Source of the DNA: Alviniconcha marisindica
Lineage: Eukaryota > Mollusca > Gastropoda > Provannidae
NCBI GenBank assembly: GCA_018857735.1
Contig: JABMCL010001716.1
Location: 152,501 to 216,500, forward strand
DNA length: 64,000 nt
Direction of reading: 5' to 3'
In this document: in pieces, positions 12,944 to 24,000 of the stretch
Position numbering within the stretch: the stretch's first letter is position 1
Layout of the letters: the number at the start of each line of letters is the position of its first letter
Program-made: the position numbers and the translations under genes
The notes under the pieces: generated by a model
The model's input: the letters and a program-made list of their open reading frames with translations, nothing else
What the model was told of the DNA's origin: nothing
Database searches by the model: none

Positions 12944-15900
12944 TATTCTTTTTATGGTGCATTCACCTGCAGCCTGACAATGGCACACTAACCATGCGAC
13001 CCAGGTGTCATGATTCATGAGTGTGCAACAATTCTATCTGACCTGGATGCACTTTTTTTTTACATCCAGTATGTGTATTTTTATGTTTAAATGCTTTTGA
13101 CATTATGCTGATGTTCTTTTTATATATTTTTTTTTTAATGAGCCTAAGTAGTTAACTAATTACTGTATTGCCCTGTGAGAGACAATTAAAGTACACTGAC
13201 TTGACTTGACACTAAGCAGCATCTATTACAACACTGATCAGTACATGTCATTGTCACACAGTTGTGTCAGTGTTGCTGATCCTCAGTTTTGTTGTGTGTG
13301 TTTACACTGGCGCATGTGTGTGTAATAACTAGTCTCGAGTTACAGGATGGTTGGTAATGAAAGTGACCCTTTGAAGCTGCACTGAGTTCTTCTTGGCTTT
13401 CAGCAACCAAGCTTAGACACCATGCCTCAAAACACTGTTTTAAGAGCAAACTAATTTGTCTTAATTACTTAATACTTATATAACTAGTCTCAATTTACTA
13501 ATAGTATTAGTAAAGGTCTAGTACAGGCATCAGATTCCAAAACATCAGATTTCATGGAAAGTGAAAAATCTGTTACAAACAACTGTAACGTTAACAACAA
13601 AAATGCCCTGCCTTAGAAAGTACTCAAATACAGTTTCGTACATTTCTCTCTTCTATTAGTTCTAAGGAATGGGAATGACACCTCAGTCACCTGCCACTTA
13701 CAAAAGATGAAAACTTTTGTTTTAAAGTATAATAACTAATACTTTCTGATGAAAACAGTCGCCTGGTCTGATAGTCCTACAACTCATAGTACCCCTCCAG
13801 TTCATCTGTCCGCACAATATTATCCATGAAACAGAGTGAGACAACTGTTTCTCGATACTACCTCCTGTTCATCTGTCAGCACAGCACTATTCATGAAACA
13901 GACTTACAGAGCGAGACAACTGTTTCTCGATAACACCTCCTGTTCATCTGTCTGCATGACACAATTCATGAGACAGAAGAGACAACAGCAACTGGTACGG
14001 CAACAGCATGAACAGTACGGGCAGTTAATGATTATACTTGTAGAGGAAGGTGGTGTGAGACATATCACACGCATTATATTTGTAAAGCAACTCCTCCTTG
14101 GGATTTCAAATTCAAGCCCTGCTACAGTGTTTGTGTTTACTGCATACAGATGCCCAAATATGGTTGAGGCCTGTCCCACCCAGTTCCTTCAACGCAACAT
14201 GTTTCAAGATGTTTCAAGGAGTAGAACAAAAGACAAAACACTCACTGGGTGATAGTTTAGATTGTTGCAGACCATGAACTCTGCTCGGCTTTCAGCACTT
14301 TCTTGCTGAAAGCGAAAGCGAAACAAATCCACCTCCTGTTGGATGAACCATCGCCTTAGTTCTTCACTGCACAGCATCAAACAGACCCACATCACTTAAC
14401 ATTAAGTCTACAATGTAAACCGTTACCAAATACCAAACACAAAAACTCACTGAACATTTAAGTCTACAATGTAAACAATTACCAAATACCAATCACAAAA
14501 AGTCATTTAAAATTTCATTTAACATTTAAGTCTACAATGTAAAGTTACCAAATACCAATCACAAAAAGTCACTTAACTCTTAAGTCTACAAAAAGTACAA
14601 TGTAAACAATTACCAAATATCAATCACAAAAAGTCATTTAACATTTAAGTCTACAGCGTAAATAATTACCAAATACCAATCACAAAAAGTTATTGTTCAC
14701 AAATGAAAAATAGACAAAATGAAAAAAAAATACAACTTTTTGAGTTTGCTCAGCAATGCCATGTGAGTTTATTTGCTTCCAAAGTTACAAGTTATTAAGT
14801 ACATCTAGTATTTTCCAGTTCCATAAAATTTCCAATAATAATAATATAGAGGAACTGATTGAGAGTTCAAATAAATGTAATTTGCCTCATTTGATTGAAC
14901 CCATGTCTCTCATCATCACTATGACAAATGAGTGCCTTTGCCCTTTAGCTTTACTTATTTTGACTATTTGTACGGAATCCAACTTTAGCTTGTGAGGCAC
15001 TGTCTTTTTGTGCAAAATATTATTTGTGATGTTCTGTTTGATCAAAGCTGCTCAGGTGACAGGCTGCCCAAAATCCTCTAAAAAGTATAATTACTAATAA
15101 GTAAAATATTATATAAATATAATAATTTATAAAGAGAAAATAAATGACAAAAAACAGAAATGTTACATTTGACACTGCCAATGGACCCAAGCTCAAGTTT
15201 TATAATCAGTCACTCTTTTTCTCTAACTATGGCTGATTCTCTGACTCACGATCTGCAGTAGGCAAGTCGCAGAATGAAGTGAGAAACGTGGTCCTTCCAT
15301 CGATTCTTCTGTTGTACAGACTCATCCTGGGAGTGTTTCTAAATCAAACAAGTGACCATGGTTTAATTTTCATGACATTTTGGTAAACAGATCACTTTTG
15401 AAAGGAAACTACAAACTACAAAAGAACACCAAGCACTGAAGCAACATATGAAAAACAAGAAGTTTAATCAATAACATTATTTATAGCGATCTCTTTTCCA
15501 CTTTATTAACTAGTTTCAGTCTACTAATAGTAATACTAATAACACTCACACTGTAAGTGTAACAACTAACATTCTAACAATTTTATTTTTAAACTAAATA
15601 AAAGTAACTCTAAGTCTATCCTCCTTAAAATATGTTTTGTTCAACATGCTGCCTGATGAGATAAAAACAAAAACCTTTTGTTCTTAAAATTTCAACTATG
15701 GAAGAAGGGAAATTGATCAACCTGGAAAGTTATATTTAAAATATATGCCATATGGCCTTTAAAAAAGAAGAAGTTTATATTGACTTCAGAAAATGACTTT
15801 CATGAACTGAATGATAAAATTGTATATATATAGTTATAATACTAATTTACTATCAACTAGTCAAGTGTCACTGCTGGCAAGATGGTTACTGTGGCTGCCT

Positions 15901-18783
15901 TGATTTTTTCCACCTCCTACTCCTAGGCACATGAACATGTATGATCTTTTGTGCCAAACATCAAAGAAATTTAATTATAGAACATGATCTGCAACATACA
16001 AGTTCAGACTCCTGATACAGTGACATACTGATATATATATATATACTAATAGTTCTCTAGTACTTCTACTAACTACAAAGGAAGGTATGCCACCCAGCTA
16101 ATAACTGCCTCTCACAAAACTCATTTTCTAAAATCAAAATGTTATTAATAATATTGTTATTTATCATCACTTATACCAGTTATACAATTACCAAATCGGA
16201 ATGGCATTTAAAAACAAATTATGATTATGAAAACTGAAACATAAACATTTTATTTTGATCTCTTCTATGAGCCATCTCACCAGTGACCTGTTAATGTTTT
16301 TACAGGCCTTCCTGTAGAATCTGAAGAAATCTGTGTCTGTGTGTGGCAGTTGAATGTAGATGGATGCATATGGATAGGGAGAGGGGGAAGGGAAGGGGGG
16401 GGGAGGGCATGAGAGATCTAGTAAGAGAAGGAGGCCGGGTGGGTGGGTGAAAAGACAGATTCAAATTGGTGTTGTTGTTTTGAGATCATTAATATTTTGT
16501 TAATTGCTATATGAGTGGACGAGCGGAGATTGGTGTGCGCGTGTCATTATGTGTGTGTGTGTGTGTGTGTGTGTCTAATGTTCGATAGGCGATAATGGTA
16601 ATTTAAGCTACAATAATTAAGGTTCTGTTTGCTGAAATGTATGCTAATGTAGTTTTTGTGATAAGATGTTTGTACAGCGCAGTGAGTTTAACTCTGGTTA
16701 AAGAATGGCGCTTTATAAGAATTATTTATTATTATTATTCTATACTTCTAGTTCTACAGTTCTAGTATAATGTATTATTTTGACTCTGCAAAGCAAACTC
16801 CTTAACACTAGTCTAACTAAATTACTGAGCATCAGATTTAAAACTAGACATGTTGTATTCAGAAACAAAGTTCAAACACAAAGAAAGTGGTTTCAAAACA
16901 AGATAATCATTATCACTGGTGGGAGCTGCCACAAGTATTATTTTTGTCGCAACCAAAGTTTTGTTACGACAAATACGTCATTTGTCACAACAAAAGTATG
17001 CTTGCCGCGACAAAAACGTTTGTTGTGACAAAATTATGTTTGTCGCGACAAATACACACATGTTTGTCATGACATAAGTTTTGTCACGACAAGCACTCTT
17101 TTGTCACAACAAAAGACGTGTTTTGTTGTGACAAAATTTAGTTTTCACGACAAGTATACATTTGTCATGACAAAAAACACGTGTTTGTCACAACAAAACT
17201 TTTGTTGCAACAAAATGTATACTTGTGGCAGCTCCCAGTCCCACCAAAAGTGACCAATGATAAATCATTACTCACATAAACTCATTTTTTTAAATCAATA
17301 TTATTATTTATTAAATACTACCATGAATAGTAACAGTTATACCAGTTATATAATTACCAAATCAGCATGGCATTAACAAACAAAAAAATAATATGATTAT
17401 GAAATATGCAGGTTTTATTTTGATCTTTTCTATCTGACATGTTGCGCAAAATCTGTTCTAATATATAACTTCTAATATAACGTATAGGAGTAAATTTTAT
17501 CCAAATTAAAAAGGAGAACTCCTCAACACCAGTGTAACTAAGTTTCTCTAAGTCTAACCAATTTACAAAGCATCAATTTGATCAAAACAGGAACATGTAT
17601 TCAGGACCAAATAAAACAAATAAAAAAGCCTCCCCCTCAGTTTTTTTTCAAAACTGATAGAAGTTGTACTGAGTCACAAGTCCCAGAATTTATGCCAGTC
17701 TGAAGCAAACCAGAGGTGATAATGTCATTAAAAATTAATGAATGTCTGGTTCTACTGTACACAACAGTTAACTGTATGACAGTATGGTCTGTGGTATATT
17801 TCAATTTTTATATTATAAATTATAATACATTATATATCAATATATGTGTGTAAACTAAATGACTGTTATACTTATAAGTTATAGTGCTAAAATTGCTGTA
17901 CAGGTACTGATGAGTGAAAACGAAATAATCAGATCAAAACTCACCTCAAAGATGGAGTTTTTGAGTTTCGTTTTTCTGATTTCCTTCTCAAGAAGTTTGA
18001 CGTAGTTTTCTGACCCTTTAGCATAGCGTACTCCAGCCGTCTCCACTGCCTTCAACACTAGCAGAACAAAATGAAACGGATTCATACCAACAGTTACTGT
18101 TGGTGACATATAAAAAAAACAGACTCTAGCAGAACTACTGCATCTCATTTTGACTGCTTGATAAACGTATAAATAAATTAAATTATAACATTATATCAAA
18201 GATCGCATTAGAAATAATTATTAAAATTGACATGTTTTACTTGTATAGTTGTAAAAACAAAAATTAAAACTTGATAAAGTCAAGATATCAATATATAATT
18301 CTTCTAATACTGTAGAGTCATACTAATAGTAATAACAATTAACATGTAATATGATGCTATGTCTACTTACAAGCATGAAAACTACTACTGAAATTGTACT
18401 GCACCAACTGATACTCTAAGTAAAAGCTGTCAGAATCAGTGAATGATGTACTGTATATTCACTGTAACTAGTAAGACTAAAGCCCGTTCTTAACTGGGCG
18501 AATGTTTGTTCGCCGAACATACTTCGGACACTTCCACGAAATTAAACAAGTTCACTAAGACAAAGTCTATGAAGAACTAGAAGCAGAAGTTGATTCTGTC
18601 TACTTTCGTACCTTTGAGTCGCTCGACTGCAAGTTCTTCAAACTCTTCCAGGGAGATGGTGTCAGTCGGAGGGAACTTGTAAAGTTGAACACAGTGACCG
18701 TAAATTCCATTGTCTTCGACTTTAATGTACCCTCTCTGTCGTTTTTTGGCTGACCGTGGTGTAGCCCCCTTTTTGAATTCCAT
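5742..18783 (-). CDS. PRIM2: DNA primase large subunit (12 coding exons)
   Basis: Regulatory/structural subunit of primase in the DNA polymerase alpha-primase complex; it helps start and length-count RNA primers at nuclear replication origins. Coding exons, all phase-consistent: 18783-18612, 18057-17945, 15338-15250, 14366-14246, 12815-12723, 12050-11913, 11273-11133, 10104-9922, 9464-9338, 7553-7471, 6679-6517, 5983-5742. They sum to 1665 nt, 554 aa plus stop (human about 509). Hallmarks are [11 protein letters not shown] (exon 4), [12 protein letters not shown] (exon 6), [20 protein letters not shown] (exon 8) and HPNQYF (exon 11). The four [4Fe-4S] cysteines of the C-terminal domain are present at residues 298, 377, 394 and 434. 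The C-terminus is a poorly conserved acidic tail containing a run of Asp ([10 protein letters not shown]). The start ATG gives MEFKKG, matching the family start MEF. The exon 11 donor lies in a tandem repeat of donors (see 6396-6530). Upstream are E2F-like and ETS-like sites. Recognition is from remembered family sequence, and the match is extensive. Confidence 0.96.
6003..6062. mobile_element. SINE-E-like tail fragment
   Basis: Part of a second dispersed family recognised by a tail resembling GGTTGACTGGGCATAAAACACC, often preceded by TGATATAA. Related pieces lie at 7740-7815 (reverse), 21845-21908 (reverse), 27628-27675 (forward) and 41255-41302 (forward). This copy reads CAACTGGGTTTTTAACACCCC and is diverged. 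No 5' head was identified. Confidence 0.45.
6396..6530 (-). repeat. 30-bp tandem repeat duplicating a splice donor
   Basis: Read on the minus strand, the last bases of PRIM2 exon 11 plus its donor (ACTTGG then GTAAGGTGTTTCATC) recur five times at 29-30 bp spacing. Donor cores alternate between GTAAG and GTCAG. The first copy (exon end 6517) keeps the known reading frame into exon 12. The others would add about 29, 59, 89 or 119 nt, and each shifts the frame of the final exon. Confidence 0.85.
8040..8345. repeat. Tandem repeat of about 110 bp in PRIM2 intron 9
   Basis: About three copies of a unit containing GGGAATACGCTGCCAAACC, ATTCATGAATACCACTCAG, TTCCTGTATCTGCAGGACAC and TTTTTGCATCTGCAGTATTC. 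The second and third copies are nearly identical; the first is shortened. No coding function is seen. Confidence 0.85.
8597..8806. repeat. Tandem repeat of about 68 bp, three copies
   Basis: Three copies of a unit running from AATCAGTAAACACAGC through ATAATGCTTGGTTTGAATGG to GCTGAGAATAAATCATTAAA. It lies inside a PRIM2 intron and has no recognised function. Confidence 0.85.
8945..9015 (-). mobile_element. Non-LTR retroelement 3' tail fragment
   Basis: On the minus strand the sequence reads AATTTCCCGCTGGGATGAAT followed by AAAGTATATTG and an ATT-rich end. This resembles the tail (AATTTCCC..GGGAT.AATAAAGTAT) common to some LINE/SINE 3' ends in animals. Only the tail is recognisable. Confidence 0.5.
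12060..12335. repeat. Short tandem repeat array in PRIM2 intron 5
   Basis: Six or more degenerate copies of a unit of about 34-45 bp built from GTGAAAACACTAATGGTAAC, AGTAACAGTAATGC and, in later copies, CAGGTCAATCAC. It begins directly after the acceptor side of exon 6, reading from the minus strand. Confidence 0.8.
13050..13215 (+). mobile_element. Possible retroelement tail ending in (CTTGA)n
   Basis: The stretch ends TTGCCCTGTGAGAGACAATT, then AAAGTACACTGACTTGACTTGACAC, after a T-rich segment. A short terminal simple repeat after AATTAAAGT is typical of 3' ends of non-LTR elements or their SINEs. No reverse transcriptase is visible, so this is tentative. Confidence 0.35.
13790..13990. repeat. 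Tandem repeat of about 75 bp in PRIM2 intron 4
   Basis: Nearly three copies of a unit containing CCTCCTGTTCATCTGTC, CAGCACA, ATTCATGAAACAGA and GCGAGACAACTGTTTCTCGATA. It lies about 250 bp from exon 4 and carries no recognised coding signal. Confidence 0.8.
14395..14690. repeat. Tandem repeat of about 60 bp in PRIM2 intron 3
   Basis: Five degenerate copies of a unit containing ACATTTAAGTCTACAATGTA, AACAATTACCAAATACC and AATCACAAAAAGTCA. The first copy begins about 30 bp upstream of exon 4 (in minus-strand terms), so the array abuts the acceptor region. Confidence 0.85.
15339..17944. other. PRIM2 intron 2; hosts a palindrome-rich element
   Basis: This intron holds no recognisable exon. It is A+T-rich with a (GT)n tract near 16551-16575, G-rich runs near 16381-16450 and the inverted-repeat element at 16921-17236. 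The remainder is featureless. Confidence 0.6.
16921..17236. mobile_element. MITE-like element packed with short palindromes
   Basis: The ends are perfect 18-bp inverted repeats: GGGAGCTGCCACAAGTAT at 16921-16938 and its complement at 17219-17236. Between them about 14 variants of the palindrome TTTTGTYRYRACAAAA (for example TTTGTCGCGACAAA, TTTGTCATGACAAA, TTTGTTGTGACAAA) sit every 16-26 bp. There is no open reading frame of note and no clear target-site duplication; outside the ends both sides have a further GGTGGGA block in inverted orientation. It looks like a small foldback/MITE element of a type not recognised here. Confidence 0.75.
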
Positions 18784-20357
18784 TTCTGTTGTTTTATTCT
18801 GATAGCATCATCATAGGCCACCTTTTTTGTGAAGTCCCGCCAAGTTCACAGCTACTTCCGGTTTCTGACAGTAGTGTCCCTTTAGTCCTGTTAAACTGGC
18901 CCAATACACAGAAAGCCGTTCGCAACAGGTTGGCCATCTGATCCAACACTGAAGCTGCTTTTGATTTTGATGCTCGTTAATTAACACAAAAATAACGATA
19001 GGAGTGTCATGAATAACTAAATGAAATGTCTGTCTGCATGTGTACAATAATTACTCAGAAACAACACACAAGGGAGTTAATTAGCGCTCGAAATCCCTAA
19101 CACAAGTACAACAACAAAGACCCGAGTCGCCTACGTAACTCTCACCTGCCATGCCATACAAGGTACATAAACTCCACCAGAGATACATCCTCAGAATTTT
19201 TTTTACTCAGAAACAAATGCACAGAATAAAGCACATACACCCCATCCTCCACTTACCTCGTAAATAAAACAAAAAACAACAGAAAATTGTCCACCGAGTG
19301 TAATCTTTGAATGTTTTCCTCTAAGTGCCATTTCCATGAAAAGAACATATTATGAAAGAATTTACCCTGATTGGATACCTACAGTAAAAACTGTACAGTG
19401 CTGTACTCTTTTTAGCAGTGTGAATGTATGAATGCATAATTTATTTCTGATATATGTTCAACCTTTCAGTTCAGTGTCTTCTTCTCCTCTTCTTAGTTAG
19501 AAGATGACACCAAGAAAAGAAGTTATTCTGCCCATTTCTATGGCAAGTACCCCTGTAGATATGCAGGAGCATGTCACATTCAACAGCCAAAACAATCCAC
19601 ACTGTTCACCATCAACACAACATTTATTCCATCATCTTTGAAAATATCATTCATCACCATTCAACAAAGCATTTTCACAGAAATCTCAGCACCTCTTGAA
19701 AAACTGGAGACCCAAATTCAAACATTCCCCAAACTACTTTGAGAAGTCAGCATGCCACACACAAGTCTGATACTGACAAAAGAAACTGGCTTTCAATTGC
19801 CAAATAAAACCTGCTGTCACCAGACTTAATCCAGTTCTGTTCACACTATTGTAGAGGAAGCTGCTGAAGTGCCTCACTGTGGTTGTCTTCAGACACTACA
19901 ACAAGGTTCTTCCAATCATTCCAGATTGTAAACAGTTCCACCTGAGACGTTATGGGAGGCATACTACCCAAACTGGGTAAATTGCAATTCGGTCCTGTTT
20001 GGCATGTCATACATGCAATACAAAGTAGTGAAAGGAAACCAAACATGTGTCTATCATTAATTAACAATAAATCTCCAGATTTAAACAGGAAACAAAAGAA
20101 AAAACACTCTATATCATTAATTCATTTTTTCACCTTGGTGTTTTCAGCAACTCATTTTTTTTCAATAACATCTGGTAATATCTACCATTAATTAACAATA
20201 TATATATTTGAATAATATAAACAGAAAACAAAACAAAGAACATTCTATATCATTTGGTAACATGCTGGTTTCAAGCTGTCTGTCTGTCACAAGTAAGCAC
20301 TGTGATTTTGGAATTGCATCTCGCTAGAGTCTCGTCTCTCACAACACAGCTCCATCT
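18784..20357. other. Intergenic PRIM2 5' flank / TRNAU1AP 3' flank
   Basis: Both neighbouring genes are on the minus strand, so this stretch must contain the PRIM2 promoter (right after 18783) and the 3'UTR of TRNAU1AP (below 20358). Minus-strand AATAAA is found as the complement of 19623-19628 and 19440-19445; either could serve as polyadenylation signal. No exon was recognised. Confidence 0.5.
18834..18861 (-). promoter_or_regulatory. E2F-like and ETS-like sites upstream of PRIM2
   Basis: On the minus strand TTGGCGGGA (18843-18835) resembles an E2F site and CCGGAAGT (18861-18854) matches the ETS core. They lie about 50-80 bp upstream of the PRIM2 start codon. E2F control of primase genes is known in animals; use of these particular sites is inferred from position and motif only. 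Confidence 0.45.
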
Positions 20358-20989
20358 TCATGCAGGAACATCTGACTGAATGCTGTCAATGGCAAACCAC
20401 CGTGACCGATCCAGGGCTTCAAAGAATGACTGAAAGAAACCAAAGCAAAGCATTACACTAATTAAATGCATAGCTGGACTTTGGAACAAGAACATCTCTA
20501 CAACAGCAGGATACACAAGCATTGACATCATGACTTTATCTGACATTAGTTTCACTGTTTAACTTTAAGAGTTTTTCTTTCTTCTCTCCAGCATCGGAAG
20601 AACTCACTGATTCAATTGTAAAACACAGGTGTAACATGATGGCATCTCACAATTCAGTGCATTGGGGACAGCAAGACAGATGTAAACAGTTTATTTTGGG
20701 GTCATTACTCTTTTTTAAACTGATGTTTGCATTGATTACAAAGAACAAAGGATGATGTTTTAAAATCTCGTTAGTCCAGACATATTCACTGGGGGCTACA
20801 CTGCCCAGTCTAACACAGTCTCACTGCACTCTGAAACTTGTAACTGTAAAGCAAAGTAACTCCCACATATAATTATATGCATTTTTATTCTTTCTTTCTT
20901 TTTATTTATTTATATTTTGAATACATTTTGTTTTTTGACTGTTCTGTGTTCATTTTGTGACAGGGCATTTTAATTTTTTAATTTTTTTA

Positions 20990-21038
<49 letters not shown>

Positions 21039-24000
21039 AATTTTTTTTGTTTTGTTGACTCGTGTGTTCATTTAGTTTTTGCTATTATGTGTCCATTTTG
21101 TGACAGCCATTTTGTGGCTCTTATGTACATATAAAGAATTAAAATCAGTTACTTACACAAATAAAAACTGAAAAAAAAACTGTAGGCCAACACAGGTGTC
21201 TTTTTATTACACAATTATTTACCACCCTGAGGAGTTTGAAAAAAAAAAGTGTGAAGGGAGAGAACTCTCCTCAGGCTTTCACAAATATTCTGTGTACAAA
21301 AAGGCAAGAATCGCTGCTGTAACACAGGGTTCCAGATGAGATTAAGAGATCTTAGAGGAGGGAGGTGGAGCTGGACCCTCAAGTTAGCCCAGAAGAGATC
21401 ATGAGTAGGGAGGTGGAGCTGGGCCGAGAAAGTTGGACTTCCTTTGCTTTGAGTCGTCCAAGTTGTTCGTCAACAGCAGTGCAACGGACATTGTCTTTGT
21501 GACTCTGCCCAAGCACAGCAGTTGAAACAGCAATTGCGCAGTGCACAAGTCGCTGGGCAATGGCGAGGGGACACCACCTTAACACTTCCATTGTTCTGGC
21601 GGCGGTCCACGGTCTCTCCGGTCTTTTTCGGGCGGTTTCCGTGGTCGAGCCTTCACTCTTTCATCCCCTTCCCACTCTGTCCCTGTCCCTAATAAGCCAT
21701 CTCGCTTCCGTGTACGTAAAGCAACAAAGAAGGAGAAGAAGATGCTGTAACAAGGTTCTGGTGCTAATCTCCTGCCCCACTGATCAAGTGACCAGCCATG
21801 TTCTTGCTCTTTCATGTATCATGCAAATGCCTATTTCCACAAAGGTAAGTAAGTAATTTGGTGTTTTATGCCCAATCAACCCTTATGTTTATATCAGGGC
21901 AAAACACATTCTGTTATCATACAGTAAATGTTAAAAATGTGTACACACTAAAACAATAATACATACAGATTTTAAAAAAGAGACTTAAAAGGTGATTCAG
22001 AGACAGACATGTGCAAACAGTTCTCAAAATTTAAATCCTGAGGTGGAATGAACATCTGAAAAGGAAACTGTGGTGAGGACTTGGGCTGTGTGGCCACCTG
22101 CTCCAAAGAGTTGGCAGTAGGTCTCCCACAAGTGTTACCAATGTGGAATATGAAGACTGGGCATGACTACAAGGGTAAAAACTGCTACACTGATTCTATT
22201 TTGTCTTTTGCATACCTCGCTGGACTCCATAAACTCTCTGTTTTCTTTTGTCACGTTCACTTCCAAGCAAGGATCTGTCAAAAATGAAAGTGATAATGCA
22301 ATTTCTATAAATACACACAAAAGGCATTGTCTACTTGAACAAACAGCATCAGCTGAAATTGTCTAAAGATGAACATTAAAACAATACAGTTTTAAGGAGG
22401 TGATACAACACAAAGTGTACTGTATATGTAATGAAACGTGCCAACAGTTACCTAATAGAATCTGCTGATTTATACCTTATATAAACAGCAATATTTACAG
22501 AAAATGTCTCATGAACAAAAGAAAGCATGGCACTTCAAAGTAGAAACATTAAGTATTTCAAACTGAGAAGATACAAGCAGTGACCACTGGTGACTGGAAA
22601 CAATGCTGTTAACTTGAGCACATTGTTTACAGATACTAAATACTAAAAATACTTTAAAAAAACATAAATTCACACACACACACACACATCTGTAAAATAC
22701 TAAACCAAACTAGGGTGCTACTCTGGAAAACTGTGTTAGGCAGCACAATTCTCTTCCTTCCTTGTGGAGGTGCAGCCAACATCAGTCCTGTCTACAACAG
22801 TGGCGGGGTGGGGAGGGGAATCACTTGGTGGTAGGAAGTTCTGTTGGATGGAACTGAAAGGCTGCATATATGACATGATGTGAAGTGTCATACTCATAGG
22901 TTTATCTACAGGGATATGCTCAAGTGCCTTGCGCCAGGAGCAATGAGATTTAAAAATGCCCATACACAATCCATGACAATCAATACGGATGTTGAAGCAT
23001 ACCGCTAGAGTGCCTTGCACCAGGAGCAAGGAGCTTTAAAAATGCACATAAACAATCCATGACAATCAACATGGATGTTGAAGCATACTGTGTGCTTCTG
23101 TTTGTACTTGTATACGATGTCAAGCATCAAGTGGCATCCTGACAGCTGGGGCATACAGGGAATAACACCTGACATACATTTCACTCTAGGTAGCTCCCAG
23201 CAGACTGTCAAGCACAAAAGGATTGTCTTTTGACAAAACAACTCAGCTTTATGGGGTCATGAGACGAACAAGCATTATTCTTTCACCTTCTAATACTTCC
23301 ATGTCATCAACTGCAGTTGAGGAGGACTCGCCCTGAAACAAAAAGGAATGAGACAATGAGTCTACATCAGTACACAAACTACTGAGAAACATAGGAAGGG
23401 GAGATTACACCCGAACGGGAGATTACATGGATGGGGATTTTCTGATATGGTGCTGTCTGCAGAGAAGCATGAATAACAATCTAGCCATATCAAGCAACCA
23501 AACAACTCTTTCACTTACATCTGCATGTATGTGTGTCAGCTACAAGGGATGTACATGTCATTTTTGATTGTTGGGAACCTTCGCTGTCCCAAGTTGGGAA
23601 TATTTTTCAAGAGTTTGGGTCACCAGTGAGCAACAATGGCAGCGAAGTCACACATAATTACTTACCAAAACCTCATGCACTGATCTTCATAGAATGATTT
23701 CAGTATGCATAATTTCTGTTGCCATGGGTAACATTCACAGGCCAGTGTCACAAAGGACCACATTTTTTTCCCCTCTCTACCTAATCCACATGACTTGACA
23801 CCAAGTCCTTCACCCTGAAGCAAAGGAGAGCAGAAAGTTCCCTATGGTGCGATTTGAACCTGCTCCCTCTCACACCTGAGCCCAATAGTGCCTTAACCAC
23901 TCAGCATGGCACCATGTTCTCTTCCATCATACAGCTGCACCCAGAAACAAATCCACAACATCAAGATTGAAAACAATTGGTTTTAAAAATCCTGAAATTA

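Noticed and set aside
18811..19047. 78-codon open frame upstream of PRIM2
   Set aside because: No family likeness, no splice link to PRIM2, and it lies in the expected promoter/5'UTR region.
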